Notes under the pieces: generated by a model
Database searches by the model: none
Seen by the model: the letters and a program-made list of their open reading frames with translations, nothing else
What the model was told of the DNA's origin: nothing
Origin: Alcanivorax sp. S6407
GTDB lineage: Bacteria; Pseudomonadota; Gammaproteobacteria; Pseudomonadales; Alcanivoracaceae
Assembly (NCBI RefSeq): GCF_023016115.1
Contig: NZ_JALKBH010000007.1
Coordinates: 142,888-206,887, forward strand
DNA length: 64,000 nucleotides
Direction of reading: 5' to 3'
Program-made: the position numbers and the translations under genes
Shown: piece after piece, positions 19,057 through 27,101 of the stretch
Layout: every line of letters begins with the position of its first letter
Position numbering within the stretch: position 1 is the stretch's first letter

Positions 19057-20325
19057 ATGAAAAGAACCCATGCGAAAGTGCTTGTGGCTACGGTTGCCAG
19101 CCTTTTTTCCGCTCAGGTACTGGCGACGGGATTTGCCGTAAGTGAGCAGTCTGTTTCGGCACAGGGCACCGCCTTTGCCGGCGCAGCCGTCCTTAGCGAG
19201 AATGCCTCCAACCAGTGGTACAACCCGGCGACCCTGGCTGGTTTGAAGCAATCGGAACTGACCGCTGCCGTGCAGTATTTGACAGTGGATACGTCTTTCA
19301 AGACCCAGGGCCCGTCAGGTCCGGGTGATTTTGAAGATCTGGATCCGGTGCTGGGAAGTGCCTTTCTGGCCCTGCCGGTGAGTGACACCATGACCTTCGG
19401 CCTCGGCATCACCGCCCCCTTCGGTACCAAGATCGAATACGAGGATAACTGGGGTAATGTGGCTGCCGATCCGTTGGCGCCCTTTTCACCCACTACCGGT
19501 GACCGCTACGCCACCATGTCGGATCTGAAGGCCTACAACATCAATCCTGCGCTGGGCATCAAGGTCACCGACAACCTGAATGTGGGTGTCGGGCTCAACT
19601 ATCAAAAGATTGAGGCCGATCTGGAAAGCAGTTTTACGCGGCTGGAAGGGGATGATGATTCCTTCGGCTGGAACATCGGCCTGACTTTCGATGCGGATGA
19701 CAACAACCACTTTGGTCTGGCGTATCGCTCCAAGGTGGAATACGACATTGACGGTGATATCACCTTCTCTCCGCTGCCATTGATCGCACAAGGTATCCCT
19801 CCTGCTGTGGCCGCCGCATTGGCGGGAACCTACAGCGGTAAAACCTCTGTGGATCTTCCGGCTTCCCTGCAGTTCTCCTACGCCGGTGATCTGTCCGAGC
19901 GGACACAGTTACTGTTCGGGGTAGAATGGATGGAATGGAGCAACCTGGACGAGCTGGTGATTGAGCATACTGGTGCGCCGATTCCCAGCCCTGTTGTGCA
20001 GGAGTTTGGCTGGGGTAACACCACTCGCTATTCGCTGGGGGTACGCCATGCGTTGGCCAGCGAAACCGTGTTGCGATTTGGCGTTTACCAGGAAGATTCC
20101 ACCCAGAGCTCGGAAAACCGTTCGCCGACTTCTCCCGATTCTGCCAAGACCGGTGTCTCCATCGGTGCTGGCTTCAAACCTGCAGACAACATGGATATCG
20201 ATCTGGTTTACACCCATATCTTTGTGGATGATGCGGATACCAATCTGGTAGAGCGGGGACAGTTGCTGGGTGAATTCGAGCTGGATGCCGATGTGATCGG
20301 TGCGCAGATGAGCTACCGTTTCTGA
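19057..20325 (+). CDS. fadL: Outer-membrane long-chain fatty acid transporter, FadL family
   Basis: 422 residues from ATG 19057 behind AGGGAGA. The signal peptide ends ...SAQVLATG; the mature protein begins GFAVSEQSVSAQGTAFAG, the FadL hatch start, and contains NQWYNPATLAGL (NPA motif). It ends in an outer-membrane signature with terminal Phe (AQMSYRF). FadL takes up long-chain fatty acids or hydrocarbons through a lateral barrel opening. The acyl-CoA dehydrogenase upstream fits a beta-oxidation role, though a terminator lies between. Which hydrophobic substrate it takes cannot be told. Confidence 0.92.
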   Translation: MKRTHAKVLVATVASLFSAQVLATGFAVSEQSVSAQGTAFAGAAVLSENASNQWYNPATLAGLKQSELTAAVQYLTVDTSFKTQGPSGPGDFEDLDPVLGSAFLALPVSDTMTFGLGITAPFGTKIEYEDNWGNVAADPLAPFSPTTGDRYATMSDLKAYNINPALGIKVTDNLNVGVGLNYQKIEADLESSFTRLEGDDDSFGWNIGLTFDADDNNHFGLAYRSKVEYDIDGDITFSPLPLIAQGIPPAVAAALAGTYSGKTSVDLPASLQFSYAGDLSERTQLLFGVEWMEWSNLDELVIEHTGAPIPSPVVQEFGWGNTTRYSLGVRHALASETVLRFGVYQEDSTQSSENRSPTSPDSAKTGVSIGAGFKPADNMDIDLVYTHIFVDDADTNLVERGQLLGEFELDADVIGAQMSYRF

Positions 20326-20347
20326 TTTATTTGCTTTCCCGTGATAT

Positions 20348-20378
20348 AAAAAAGCGAGCCTTTCCGGCTCGCTTTTTT
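20348..20378 (+). terminator. Terminator of fadL
   Basis: Perfect stem AAAAAAGCGAGCC / GGCTCGCTTTTTT with a 5-nt loop, 22 bp past the stop codon; works in either direction. Confidence 0.95.
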
Positions 20379-20394
20379 ATGCCGCTTCGCGGCT

Positions 20395-20422
20395 GCAACA
20401 CGCTTCACGCAACATGCAGCAC
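20395..20422 (+). repeat. Heptamer array H6 (GCAACAC type) after the fadL terminator
   Basis: Four 7-bp units: GCAACAC, GCTTCAC, GCAACAT, GCAGCAC. The preceding sequence CGCGGCTGCAACACGC is almost the same as that before array H5 (TGCGGCTGCAACACGC), and both follow a terminator directly. Confidence 0.85.
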
Positions 20423-20427
20423 GCAAA

Positions 20428-20528
20428 GATCAAAAGCGGACTTACCACAGAGGGCACAGGCCACACAGAGTTGAGAATCGTCTTTTCTTTGTGATCTCTG
20501 TGCTCTCTGTGGTAAATCCTCTTTTGAT
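20428..20528. repeat. Palindromic element, ACCACAG family, copy 2
   Basis: The left arm TTACCACAGAGGGCACAG (20442-20459) extends to 20470. The right arm at 20493-20514 ends CTCTCTGTGGTAA. An outer GATCAAAAG / CTTTTGATC pair closes the structure. The arm sequence matches copy 1 at 8716-8851. Confidence 0.75.
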
Positions 20529-20573
20529 CCCGGTTTGGAATCGCGCTGTCACCGAACGCAGCGAAGGAGCGCC

Positions 20574-20596
20574 CGCAGGGTGAGCGAAGCGATTAA
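20574..20596 (+). repeat. Dispersed repeat GGTGAGCGAAGCGAWTAA, copy 1
   Basis: CGCAGGGTGAGCGAAGCGAT and the bases after it reappear inverted at 24606-24628. The region between fadL and the next gene (20326-20686) is therefore made of a terminator, a heptamer array, a palindromic element and this repeat. Confidence 0.6.
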
Positions 20597-20686
20597 CCGA
20601 CGCTCCTACTGGAAGGCCTCAGTAGCCGCACATTCCCGCAGCTGTCCTGTCTGACGGTGGTCAGCCACTTCTGGAAAAGGATGAAC

Positions 20687-21349
20687 ATGAAAAAAAACGT
20701 ATTTTCTGTGTTGTTGTTTTTGGCCATTCCTGCGCAGTTGCTGGCGGAAATTCCCAACAGCTATCGTGCTGAACGTTGGGAGGGCAGTATCCGGGTGATT
20801 GGCCTGCAAGGGCAAAAGGTGACCGGAGAGCGAGGCTCCAGTGTCGACATTACCGATGATGTCGGTTTCGGTTTTGACATGGCCTATAACCATGACGAGC
20901 ACCTTGCGCTGGGGTTTGCCATGGAGTGGGTAGAAACAGATTTTCGCACTGACACAACGTCCGATGCCAATGGCAGTTTTGATGGTCGGGGCGAGCTGGA
21001 AATGACCACCATGAACCTGCATGGAACCTGGCATTTCTTTGACAAGGCACTGACACCCTACGTGCATGGTGCACTGGGGGCGACCTACCTGGATACCAAT
21101 GTGGCCACCGGCCCGTCGGTGCCGGTGTGCTGGTACGATCCCTGGTGGGGTTATTACTGTGGTCTGTCGACTCCTACTCTGTCTGATACGGTGTTCAGCT
21201 ACGAAGCCGGAGCGGGCCTGCGGCTGGATATTGATGACAGCACCTTTGTGCGTGCCGGCTACAGCCAGCAGTGGCTGGATGTGGGGCGCGGAGTGGATAC
21301 CGTGGATCAGGGGTTGTGGCGCTTCGGCATCGGCATGGTGTTTAACTGA
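20687..21349 (+). CDS. Small outer-membrane beta-barrel protein (OmpW/OmpA-barrel-like), function unknown
   Basis: 220 residues from ATG 20687; AAAGG stands at proper distance, while the ATG at 20681 is too close to it. The signal peptide is KKNVFSVLLFLAIPAQLLA. The mature part shows alternating barrel strands and ends in RFGIGMVFN, a typical outer-membrane C-terminal strand. An insert with two Cys (VCWYDPWWGYYCG, about 145-157) probably forms an extracellular disulfide loop. I do not recognise a specific family member. It is convergent with the SGNH gene, which ends within its last codons (8-bp overlap). Confidence 0.75.
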   Translation: MKKNVFSVLLFLAIPAQLLAEIPNSYRAERWEGSIRVIGLQGQKVTGERGSSVDITDDVGFGFDMAYNHDEHLALGFAMEWVETDFRTDTTSDANGSFDGRGELEMTTMNLHGTWHFFDKALTPYVHGALGATYLDTNVATGPSVPVCWYDPWWGYYCGLSTPTLSDTVFSYEAGAGLRLDIDDSTFVRAGYSQQWLDVGRGVDTVDQGLWRFGIGMVFN

Positions 21350-22049
21350 TCTGTCTGGCGATGGCCTCCGCCATGACCTGGTAACCCAGTTCGCCAGGAT
21401 GGTAGCCGTCCCGGGCCAGCAGGGCGGGATTATCCAGATCGGGATAGCCAAGGTGGAGCAGCCCGGGCAGCGCATGGGCCAGTTTTTGTTGCTGCAGATC
21501 CAGCAGTCTTGATCGCCAGCCAAGCATGGCTCGCAGTGGTGAGGGCAAAGCCGTGAAGCGATGCATGGGAGGGATCGCAAGAAGATAGATCACGGCGTCT
21601 GGGCGGCGATCCCTGAGTATACCGATCAGCTGTTCCAACTGTCGGTAATACTGCTTTCTTGTGGTCAGACCTGTGGTGTCATTCACTCCCATGCTGATAA
21701 AGATTGCGTCGCAGGCGGGCAATTCACCTGTGCGACGTAACTGATCCAGCAGTGCGGCCATGCGGATGCCATTGGTGCCTCTGGTATGCCAGGCCACAGT
21801 TTTGCCCTGCTGGCTCAGCTGCCGGGCGAGCTGGCTGGCCAGTCCCTGCTGGTGGCTGTCCACGCCCACACTGGCGGCGGTGGACTCGCCGATGACCAGC
21901 AGCCGCAGGCCAGGGTTCCCGTCACCCCATTGGCCTTCTGAAGGGCCTGAGCCTTCCGGCAGTCGCAAGGTGGTGCGGCGGGTGTGCAAGGCCTGTGGAA
22001 GGATGATGGGGGCGAGGCCAGCTACCCCCAGCCAGAACGGTATATGCAT
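21342..22049 (-). CDS. SGNH/GDSL-type hydrolase (lipase/esterase)
   Basis: 235 residues starting MHIPFWLGVAGLAPIILPQAL at 22049, its ATG overlapping the upstream TGA by one base. Catalytic blocks: LLVIGESTAASVG (Ser, block I), block III MGVNDTTG and block V DGYHPGELGY (Asp/His). The N-terminus is a hydrophobic helix, so it is probably exported or membrane-anchored. It is the third gene of the tetR operon; with an FAD oxidoreductase next to it, a lipid- or isoprenoid-like substrate is plausible but unproven. Confidence 0.85.
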   Translation of the reverse strand: MHIPFWLGVAGLAPIILPQALHTRRTTLRLPEGSGPSEGQWGDGNPGLRLLVIGESTAASVGVDSHQQGLASQLARQLSQQGKTVAWHTRGTNGIRMAALLDQLRRTGELPACDAIFISMGVNDTTGLTTRKQYYRQLEQLIGILRDRRPDAVIYLLAIPPMHRFTALPSPLRAMLGWRSRLLDLQQQKLAHALPGLLHLGYPDLDNPALLARDGYHPGELGYQVMAEAIARQIS

Positions 22050-23674
22050 CAGCCCACAAACATCTTCTTGGCCAGCGGCAGGCTCTTGGCACCACCCACG
22101 GCAATGGTGGTAAGCAGGCCGCCGATCATGGCGCCCACCACCCCGCAGGTCATGATGTCCTGTCCGGTCAGATAGAGCCCGGGAATGCGGGTCTTGGGTT
22201 TCAGCCAGTCCTGCTCGAACCGTTCCGGGGTATGGTCCAGTCCGTAAATTTCTCCCGTGCTGTAGCGGCAGAAATAATCCGTGGACAGTGGTGTGGACAG
22301 CTCGTAGTAATCCACCTTGCCGCGCAGCTGTGGCATTTTTTCGTAGAGCTTTTCCAGCAGCCGCTGGGAATACGCTTCCTTTTTCGCCTCGTAATCGTCG
22401 CCGCGTTTGCCCCAGGGTTTGTCGGCCCACTCCTCGTACCACTCGAAGGGCCCGGGGGCGACGATCTCGATAGTGGCACGGCCGGGGTAGCGCTCCGCAA
22501 AGCTCGGGTCCTTGGCGGAGGGAAAGGAAATATAAGTGAGCGGGATTTCCTGGTGTTCCGGGTCGTTAAGGAACGCCTCAACCTGACCGGCGTGGTCGCT
22601 TCCGGGATAGATCCAGAAATTGGTCTTCGGAAGTTGCAGGTTTTCGGCGTTGTCCTGGATGCCGATATATAGGCAGACGCTGGCCATGGAGCGCTGAACC
22701 TGCCCCAGCTTCATCTGGTAGAAATCCTTGTGAGGCGCGTTGTCCGGCAGCAGCGGACCAAAGGTGTTGAATACCCCGGCGTTGCTGATGATGGCCGGGG
22801 CAAAGATATCCTGTCCGTCTGCCATGCGAACGCCCACGGCCTTGCCGTTCTCAATCAGGATTTCCTTTACGTCCGCGTAGGTGAATACCTCGCCGCCACC
22901 CTGCTGGATCACCGGGATAATGGTCTTGGCCATTTCCGAGGCGCCGCCAATGGGGTAGTAGCCGCCATGCAGGTAATGACGAGCAATCAGGGCATGAATG
23001 ATGAAGCTGGATTCACTGGGCACCATGCCGTTGTCGCCCCATTGGCCGGTAAGGGCGGCGATCAGCTCCTGATTGCTGGTGAGGCTTTCCAGCACCTTCT
23101 GGGTGGTCTGGTTCAGGAAAGCGGGGGCCTTGCGGCGGGCGAGATGGCTGAATGGGCCGGCCAGCAGTTTCGGCAATACCTTGCCGAGGGTGACGCCGGG
23201 CATGGCCTTTGCCACCTGGGCAAGATAATCCATATAGGTATCGATGGCCTGTTCCTCTCCCGGGAACTGCTTTTTCAGTTCATCGGCGAAGGGTTTGGGG
23301 CCGGCGACCAGATCGATCTGGCGCTCACCGATAAAGAGCCGGTCGTACACCGCATCCATGGCGGCCCATTGCAGCTGGTTGTCGGTGACATAGTCAAAAA
23401 GTCGCCGAGCCATGGTGTGTTTTGCGCCCATGTCGCCGATGTAATGCACCCCTACGTCCCATTCGTAACCATTACGGTCGTAGCTGTGGGTAAAGCCGCC
23501 GGCGGTATAGTGCTGCTCCAGCACCAGCACCTTCTTGCCAAGTTTGCTGAGGCAGGCAGCGGCGGTCAGGCCACCGATCCCGGAGCCGATAATGATGGCG
23601 TCATAGGGGCCGCTGAGGCGATTGGCACGATAGCGACGACCGACACGAATGGTGCTGGGTTGGGGGCTGCTCAT
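22049..23674 (-). CDS. FAD-dependent oxidoreductase, carotenoid isomerase/retinol saturase-like (CrtI superfamily)
   Basis: 541 residues from ATG 23674, which overlaps the tetR stop by 4 bp. The dinucleotide-binding motif IIIGSGIGGLTAAACLSKLGKKVLVLE is at about 26-52, followed by QHYTAGGFTHSYDRNGYEWDVGVHYIGD. The C-terminus has the FAD-closing segment GLYLTGQDIMTCGVVGAMIGGLLT. The protein matches the phytoene desaturase/retinol saturase superfamily, enzymes that reduce or isomerise polyene lipids. No other carotenoid gene is present, so the substrate is open. Confidence 0.88.
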   Translation of the reverse strand: MSSPQPSTIRVGRRYRANRLSGPYDAIIIGSGIGGLTAAACLSKLGKKVLVLEQHYTAGGFTHSYDRNGYEWDVGVHYIGDMGAKHTMARRLFDYVTDNQLQWAAMDAVYDRLFIGERQIDLVAGPKPFADELKKQFPGEEQAIDTYMDYLAQVAKAMPGVTLGKVLPKLLAGPFSHLARRKAPAFLNQTTQKVLESLTSNQELIAALTGQWGDNGMVPSESSFIIHALIARHYLHGGYYPIGGASEMAKTIIPVIQQGGGEVFTYADVKEILIENGKAVGVRMADGQDIFAPAIISNAGVFNTFGPLLPDNAPHKDFYQMKLGQVQRSMASVCLYIGIQDNAENLQLPKTNFWIYPGSDHAGQVEAFLNDPEHQEIPLTYISFPSAKDPSFAERYPGRATIEIVAPGPFEWYEEWADKPWGKRGDDYEAKKEAYSQRLLEKLYEKMPQLRGKVDYYELSTPLSTDYFCRYSTGEIYGLDHTPERFEQDWLKPKTRIPGLYLTGQDIMTCGVVGAMIGGLLTTIAVGGAKSLPLAKKMFVG

Positions 23675-24294
23675 GGGGTGTCCTCGTTGTTCTTTGAGTT
23701 GGGGGGCGTGGCGATGGCGCCATCCAGCAACAGGCTGGTGACTCCCTCGGCGAGATGCGATTCGGTGTCCGCTGCGGGCAAATGCCCGTCGATGGTCAGT
23801 AGCGACAGGCCATGGACCAGAGACCAGGCTGTTGCAGTCATCAGTGCTAGCGGCATGGGCTTCAGGTAGCCGCACTCGCTGGCGCTGGCAATGGTGTCTT
23901 CGAGTACCTGAAAGGCATTTTTTCCCGCCTCGTCCAGGCGTGGATGCACCCCCTGTGGCAATACCCGGCCGCCGAACATGAGGCGATAGAGATTGGGTTC
24001 TTGCTGGGCAAAGGCCACATAGGCGAGACCAATGCCGATCAACGCCTGACGGGAATCGGATTGATCCACGCTCAGTAATCGCTGCCGCAACCATTCAAAG
24101 CCACTGATAGCCAGTTCGGCCAGCAGGCTTTCGCGGTCGGCAAAGTGGCGGTACAGGGCCGGGGCACTCACCCCCAGCTGCCTGGCCAATGCCCGCAGGC
24201 TGATGGCGCTGTCGCCATGCTCGCGGACAATATCCAGAGCCTGTTGGTGGGCCTGCTGCTGCAGGTCGCCGTGGTGGTATGCGGTGCGTGCCAT
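23671..24294 (-). CDS. TetR-family transcriptional regulator (WHG C-terminal domain type)
   Basis: 207 residues. The N-terminal helix-turn-helix reads SLRALARQLGVSAPALYRHFADRESLL (residues 32-58); the MARTAYHHGDL start is typical of the WHG subgroup. It is the first gene of an operon with the oxidoreductase and the SGNH hydrolase, joined by 4-bp and 1-bp overlaps. It probably represses its own operon through the palindrome at 24312-24326 and responds to a lipophilic ligand; the ligand is unknown. Confidence 0.92.
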   Translation of the reverse strand: MARTAYHHGDLQQQAHQQALDIVREHGDSAISLRALARQLGVSAPALYRHFADRESLLAELAISGFEWLRQRLLSVDQSDSRQALIGIGLAYVAFAQQEPNLYRLMFGGRVLPQGVHPRLDEAGKNAFQVLEDTIASASECGYLKPMPLALMTATAWSLVHGLSLLTIDGHLPAADTESHLAEGVTSLLLDGAIATPPNSKNNEDTP

Positions 24295-24311
24295 GCTGAT
24301 CCGTTATTTAA

Positions 24312-24326
24312 GTTAACGGTGTTAAC
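24312..24326. promoter_or_regulatory. Candidate TetR operator
   Basis: GTTAACGGTGTTAAC, two GTTAAC palindromes with a 3-bp spacer, 18 bp upstream of the tetR start codon. Size and position suit autoregulation. GTTAAC also resembles one heptamer family, but no 7-bp periodic array is present here. Confidence 0.55.
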
Positions 24327-24425
24327 ATTGGCATGGCAGGAGCGTTGTCGTCAAGAGCCTTTGTCAGAGCGGCTATGGGGCTGGGCGGAGCTGCTGTGGT
24401 GTTATGGTCAAAGCCGCTGTTGGAG

Positions 24426-24605
24426 CTTGCCTGCAAGCGATCCGAGCCTTGGCGAGGAATGAGTTTCGAGTTGCGAGAAGCGAGTTTCGAAAGGCAAAAC
24501 ACAACCCCCGAATCTGGCCAATGGTTTTAGGTTTTCGAAACTCGTCACTCGAAACTCTCTTCTGGAATCCTTACCTAGCCAAGGCTCGGATCGCTTGCAG
24601 GCAAG
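24426..24605. repeat. Composite palindromic element, copy 2 (most complete)
   Basis: Outer arms of 32 bp (24426-24457 and 24574-24605) pair with one mismatch; they begin CTTGCCTGCAAGCGATCC and the partner ends in its complement. Inside are heptamer arms: GAGTTTC, GAGTTGC, GAGAAGC, GAGTTTC, GAAAGGC (24461-24495) and inverse GAAACTC, GTCACTC, GAAACTC (24537-24557). The TTGCCTGCAAGCGA tip resembles REP hairpins of pseudomonads. Total span 180 bp, with no coding sequence. Confidence 0.85.
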
Positions 24606-24628
24606 TTATTCGCTTCGCTCACCCTACG
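24606..24628 (-). repeat. Dispersed repeat GGTGAGCGAAGCGAWTAA, copy 2
   Basis: Inverted copy (TTATTCGCTTCGCTCACCCT onward) of the sequence at 20574-20596, placed exactly at the edge of the composite element. Confidence 0.6.
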
Positions 24629-24699
24629 GGCCAGCCTGCGGCTGTTACCTCCGTTGCACTCCGGTTCCTACAGCAGGTTCTAGCGAGTGTTGTGCCGAC

Positions 24700-24741
24700 G
24701 CAAAAAAGGCCCGCCCGGGAAACCGGGCGGGCCTTTTTTGC
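24700..24741. terminator. Strong bidirectional terminator in the tetR-AKR gap
   Basis: Stem GCAAAAAAGGCCCGCCCGG / CCGGGCGGGCCTTTTTTGC, almost the same as the hisC/degS terminator. No nearby gene on the plus strand ends here, which makes its presence odd; it may have arrived with the adjoining repeats. Confidence 0.9.
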
Positions 24742-24888
24742 GTCAGGCGTCAGGCGTCAGGCGTCAGGCGTCAGGCGTCAGGCGTCAGGCGTCAGGCGTC
24801 AGGCGTCAGGCGTCAGGCGTCAGGCGTCAGGCGTCAGGCGTCAGGCGTCAGGCGTCAGGCGTCAGGCGTCAGGCAGTCAGGCAGTCAA
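24740..24888 (+). repeat. Heptamer tandem array H8: 19 x GCGTCAG
   Basis: Nineteen perfect units from 24740 to 24872, followed by two 8-bp variants (GCAGTCAG, GCAGTCAA) to 24888. The first unit shares its GC with the base of the terminator stem. No inverted arm of equal length exists upstream; only GCCGACGC precedes the terminator. It is the longest array in the window and free of stops in the plus frames, which creates spurious ORFs. Confidence 0.98.
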
Positions 24889-24955
24889 ACAAAAGGCCGC
24901 GATAGCGGCCCTGTTTTCTGTGCATGGTGCGTGCAGCGTGATGCGTGTTGCGTCT
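24889..24955 (-). terminator. Aldo/keto reductase terminator plus heptamer array H9
   Basis: On the minus strand a stem AGGGCCGC / GCGGCCT followed by TTTTGTTT (24889-24913) ends the aldo/keto reductase transcript. Between it and the stop codon lie five 7-bp units at 24921-24955 (TGCATGG, TGCGTGC, AGCGTGA, TGCGTGT, TGCGTCT as read on the plus strand), the GCAACAC family inverted. Confidence 0.85.
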
Positions 24956-24958
24956 CTC

Positions 24959-25996
24959 TTAAGGTGCCGGATACGGGAAGCGGGTATGAATCGCTTCCAG
25001 GGCTTTTTCCAGCTCCTTGTCCCGGGACAGGTCCACGCTCTTCAGGTTTTCCTCTAGCTGCTCAAGGTTGGTGGCGCCAATGATGTTGCTGGTGACGAAG
25101 GGGCGGGTGGTGACGAACTGCAGGGCCATCTGGGTGACACGGATGCCGCGTTCCTCTGCAAGCTGGCAGTAGGCTTCCGTGGCGGCAATGGACTCGGCAT
25201 TGGTGTAGCGGGAGAACTGTTTGAACAGGGTCAGGCGGCCTTTTTCCGGCCAGTTGTCATTGCGGTACTTGCCGGTGAGCATGCCGAAGGCCAGCGGAGA
25301 ATAGGCCAGCAGGCCCACGTCTTCACGATGGCTCACTTCCGCCAGGCCCACTTCGTAGCTTCGGTTGAGCAGGGAGTAGGGGTTCTGGATGCTCACCGGG
25401 CGGGGCAGGCCGATCTTTTCTGCTTCATGAATAAAGGTCATCACGCCCCATGGGGTTTCGTTGGAGAGTCCCCAGTGGCGGATCTTGCCGGCATCCATCA
25501 GTTTCTTCAGGCCGGCAACGGTTTCACTGATGGCGATGCCGTCTTCGCCGTCCCGGTGCTTGTAGCCCAGCCGGCCGAAATAGTTGGTGGTGCGTTCAGG
25601 CCAGTGCAGCTGGTACAGGTCGATCACGTCAGTCTGCAAGCGTTTCAGGCTGCCTTCCAGTGCGTCTGCCATGCTGTCGGCAGAAAAGCGCGGGCCGCCA
25701 CGGATATGCTTGACGTAATCGCCGGGGCCGGCCGCCTTGGTCGCCAGGATGACCTTGTCGCGGTTGCCGGTGTTGGCGAACCACTCACCAATGATGGTTT
25801 CGGTACGGAAAGAGGTTTCCGGGCTGGCGGGCACCGCATACATCTCGGCGGTGTCGAAAAAATTGATGCCGTGATCCAGCGCCATGTCCATCTGGGCATG
25901 GCCTTCCTCGCTGGTGTTCTGATTGCCCCAGGTCATGGTGCCAAGGCACAGGCTGCTCACCTTCAGGTCGGTGCGCCCGAGACGACGGTATTCCAT
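24959..25996 (-). CDS. Aldo/keto reductase (Tas-like)
   Basis: 345 residues, MEYRRLGRTDLKVSSLCLGTMTWG start. The catalytic tetrad is recognisable: Asp and Tyr in FFDTAEMYAVP, Lys in ILATKAAGPG and His in YQLHWPER. The C-terminus ends with the usual KALEAIHTRFPYPAP. It is an NADPH-dependent carbonyl reductase of the Tas subgroup; the substrate is unknown. It is divergently placed from rplM with 250 bp between, and its stop (TAA) is followed at once by a heptamer array. Confidence 0.92.
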   Translation of the reverse strand: MEYRRLGRTDLKVSSLCLGTMTWGNQNTSEEGHAQMDMALDHGINFFDTAEMYAVPASPETSFRTETIIGEWFANTGNRDKVILATKAAGPGDYVKHIRGGPRFSADSMADALEGSLKRLQTDVIDLYQLHWPERTTNYFGRLGYKHRDGEDGIAISETVAGLKKLMDAGKIRHWGLSNETPWGVMTFIHEAEKIGLPRPVSIQNPYSLLNRSYEVGLAEVSHREDVGLLAYSPLAFGMLTGKYRNDNWPEKGRLTLFKQFSRYTNAESIAATEAYCQLAEERGIRVTQMALQFVTTRPFVTSNIIGATNLEQLEENLKSVDLSRDKELEKALEAIHTRFPYPAP

Positions 25997-26137
25997 GTTT
26001 CACTCCTGTTTTACTGCGGCGTCAAACTGCGCCATGATAGGCGCCCAATCTGATCATGCAGGCCTGTCGTCCACAAGGGCGGAAATGGTCCTGACCATTG
26101 TTGGGCGCGACAATGCAACAATTCCCCTCTTTACCGC

Positions 26138-26166
26138 TTGTGTTCTGTGGGGGGCTTGGGTAGAAT
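26138..26166 (+). promoter_or_regulatory. Promoter of rplM-rpsI
   Basis: -35 TTGTGT (26138-26143), 17-bp spacer, -10 TAGAAT (26161-26166). The resulting ~70-nt leader has a hairpin CCGGCGG-AACTG-CCGCCGG near 26180-26200 that could take part in ribosomal-protein autoregulation; that is inference. Confidence 0.75.
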
Positions 26167-26244
26167 TCGCGCTCTCTTGCCCGGCGGAACTGCCGCCGGC
26201 GGGTGTTTACGACCCGTAACATATTGATTTTAGGGCAGAATTCC

Positions 26245-26673
26245 ATGAAGACCTACAGCGCAAAACCGGAAAGCGTAAAGCGCGACTGGTATGTGGTAGA
26301 CGCCTCCGGCAAAACGCTGGGTCGGTTGGCGACCGAAGTCGCAAGCCGTCTGCGCGGTAAGCACAAGCCGGAGTACACTCCACACGTCGACACCGGTGAT
26401 TACATTGTCGTAATCAATGCCGAAAAAGTGGCCGTTACCGGTAACAAGGCTAACGACAAGATGTACTACCGTCACACCGGTTACCCGGGTGGCCTGAAAG
26501 AAGCCAATTTCGCGACTCTGCAGGCTGAAAAGCCGGAGATGATCATCGAGAAGGCTGTGAAAGGCATGCTGCCGCGTAACCCGCTGGGTCGCGACATGTA
26601 TCGCAAACTGAAAGTTTATGCAGGCGCCGAGCATCCTCATACTGCTCAGCAGCCGCAGCAGCTGGAAATCTAA
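26245..26673 (+). CDS. rplM: 50S ribosomal protein L13
   Basis: 142 residues starting [20 protein letters not shown] at 26245; the upstream in-frame Met at 26203 is in the leader. Family core: [24 protein letters not shown] and [21 protein letters not shown]. It is a primary-binding 23S rRNA protein, made together with S9 14 bp downstream. Confidence 0.98.
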   Translation: MKTYSAKPESVKRDWYVVDASGKTLGRLATEVASRLRGKHKPEYTPHVDTGDYIVVINAEKVAVTGNKANDKMYYRHTGYPGGLKEANFATLQAEKPEMIIEKAVKGMLPRNPLGRDMYRKLKVYAGAEHPHTAQQPQQLEI

Positions 26674-26686
26674 GGGGTTTTAGACG

Positions 26687-27082
26687 ATGGCAACTGTAGA
26701 AACCAACTACGGCACCGGTCGCCGCAAGACTTCTGCTGCTCGTGTATTCCTGCGTCCGGGCAGTGGCAAGATCACCGTGAATGGTCGTCCGCTGGACGTG
26801 TACTTCGGTCGCAAGACCAACCAGATGGTTGTTCGTCAGCCGCTGGAACTGGTTGAAGCTACTGACAAGTTTGATGTGCTGGTTACCGTTAGCGGTGGCG
26901 GCAACAACGGTCAGGCTGGCGCCATCCGTCACGGTATCACCCGTGCGCTGATGGAATACGATGGCGAGCTGCGTGGTCAGCTGCGTCGTGCCGGTTACGT
27001 GACCCGTGATGCTCGTGAAGTTGAACGTAAGAAGGTTGGTCTGCGTAAGGCGCGTCGTCGTCCGCAGTTCTCCAAGCGTTGA
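26687..27082 (+). CDS. rpsI: 30S ribosomal protein S9
   Basis: 131 residues, with [30 protein letters not shown] and the invariant C-terminal tail RRRPQFSKR, which reaches into the P site. Cotranscribed with rplM. Confidence 0.98.
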   Translation: MATVETNYGTGRRKTSAARVFLRPGSGKITVNGRPLDVYFGRKTNQMVVRQPLELVEATDKFDVLVTVSGGGNNGQAGAIRHGITRALMEYDGELRGQLRRAGYVTRDAREVERKKVGLRKARRRPQFSKR

Positions 27083-27101
27083 TACTTCCGGTCAACCGGT
27101 T

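Noticed and set aside
24740-24872. CRISPR-like array
   Set aside because: Repeats are 7 bp and contiguous with no spacers, and no cas genes are near.
24404-25057. Plus-strand open frames reading repeated SGVRRQA
   Set aside because: They are translations of the 7-bp GCGTCAG array (three units = seven codons), open by chance in all three frames.
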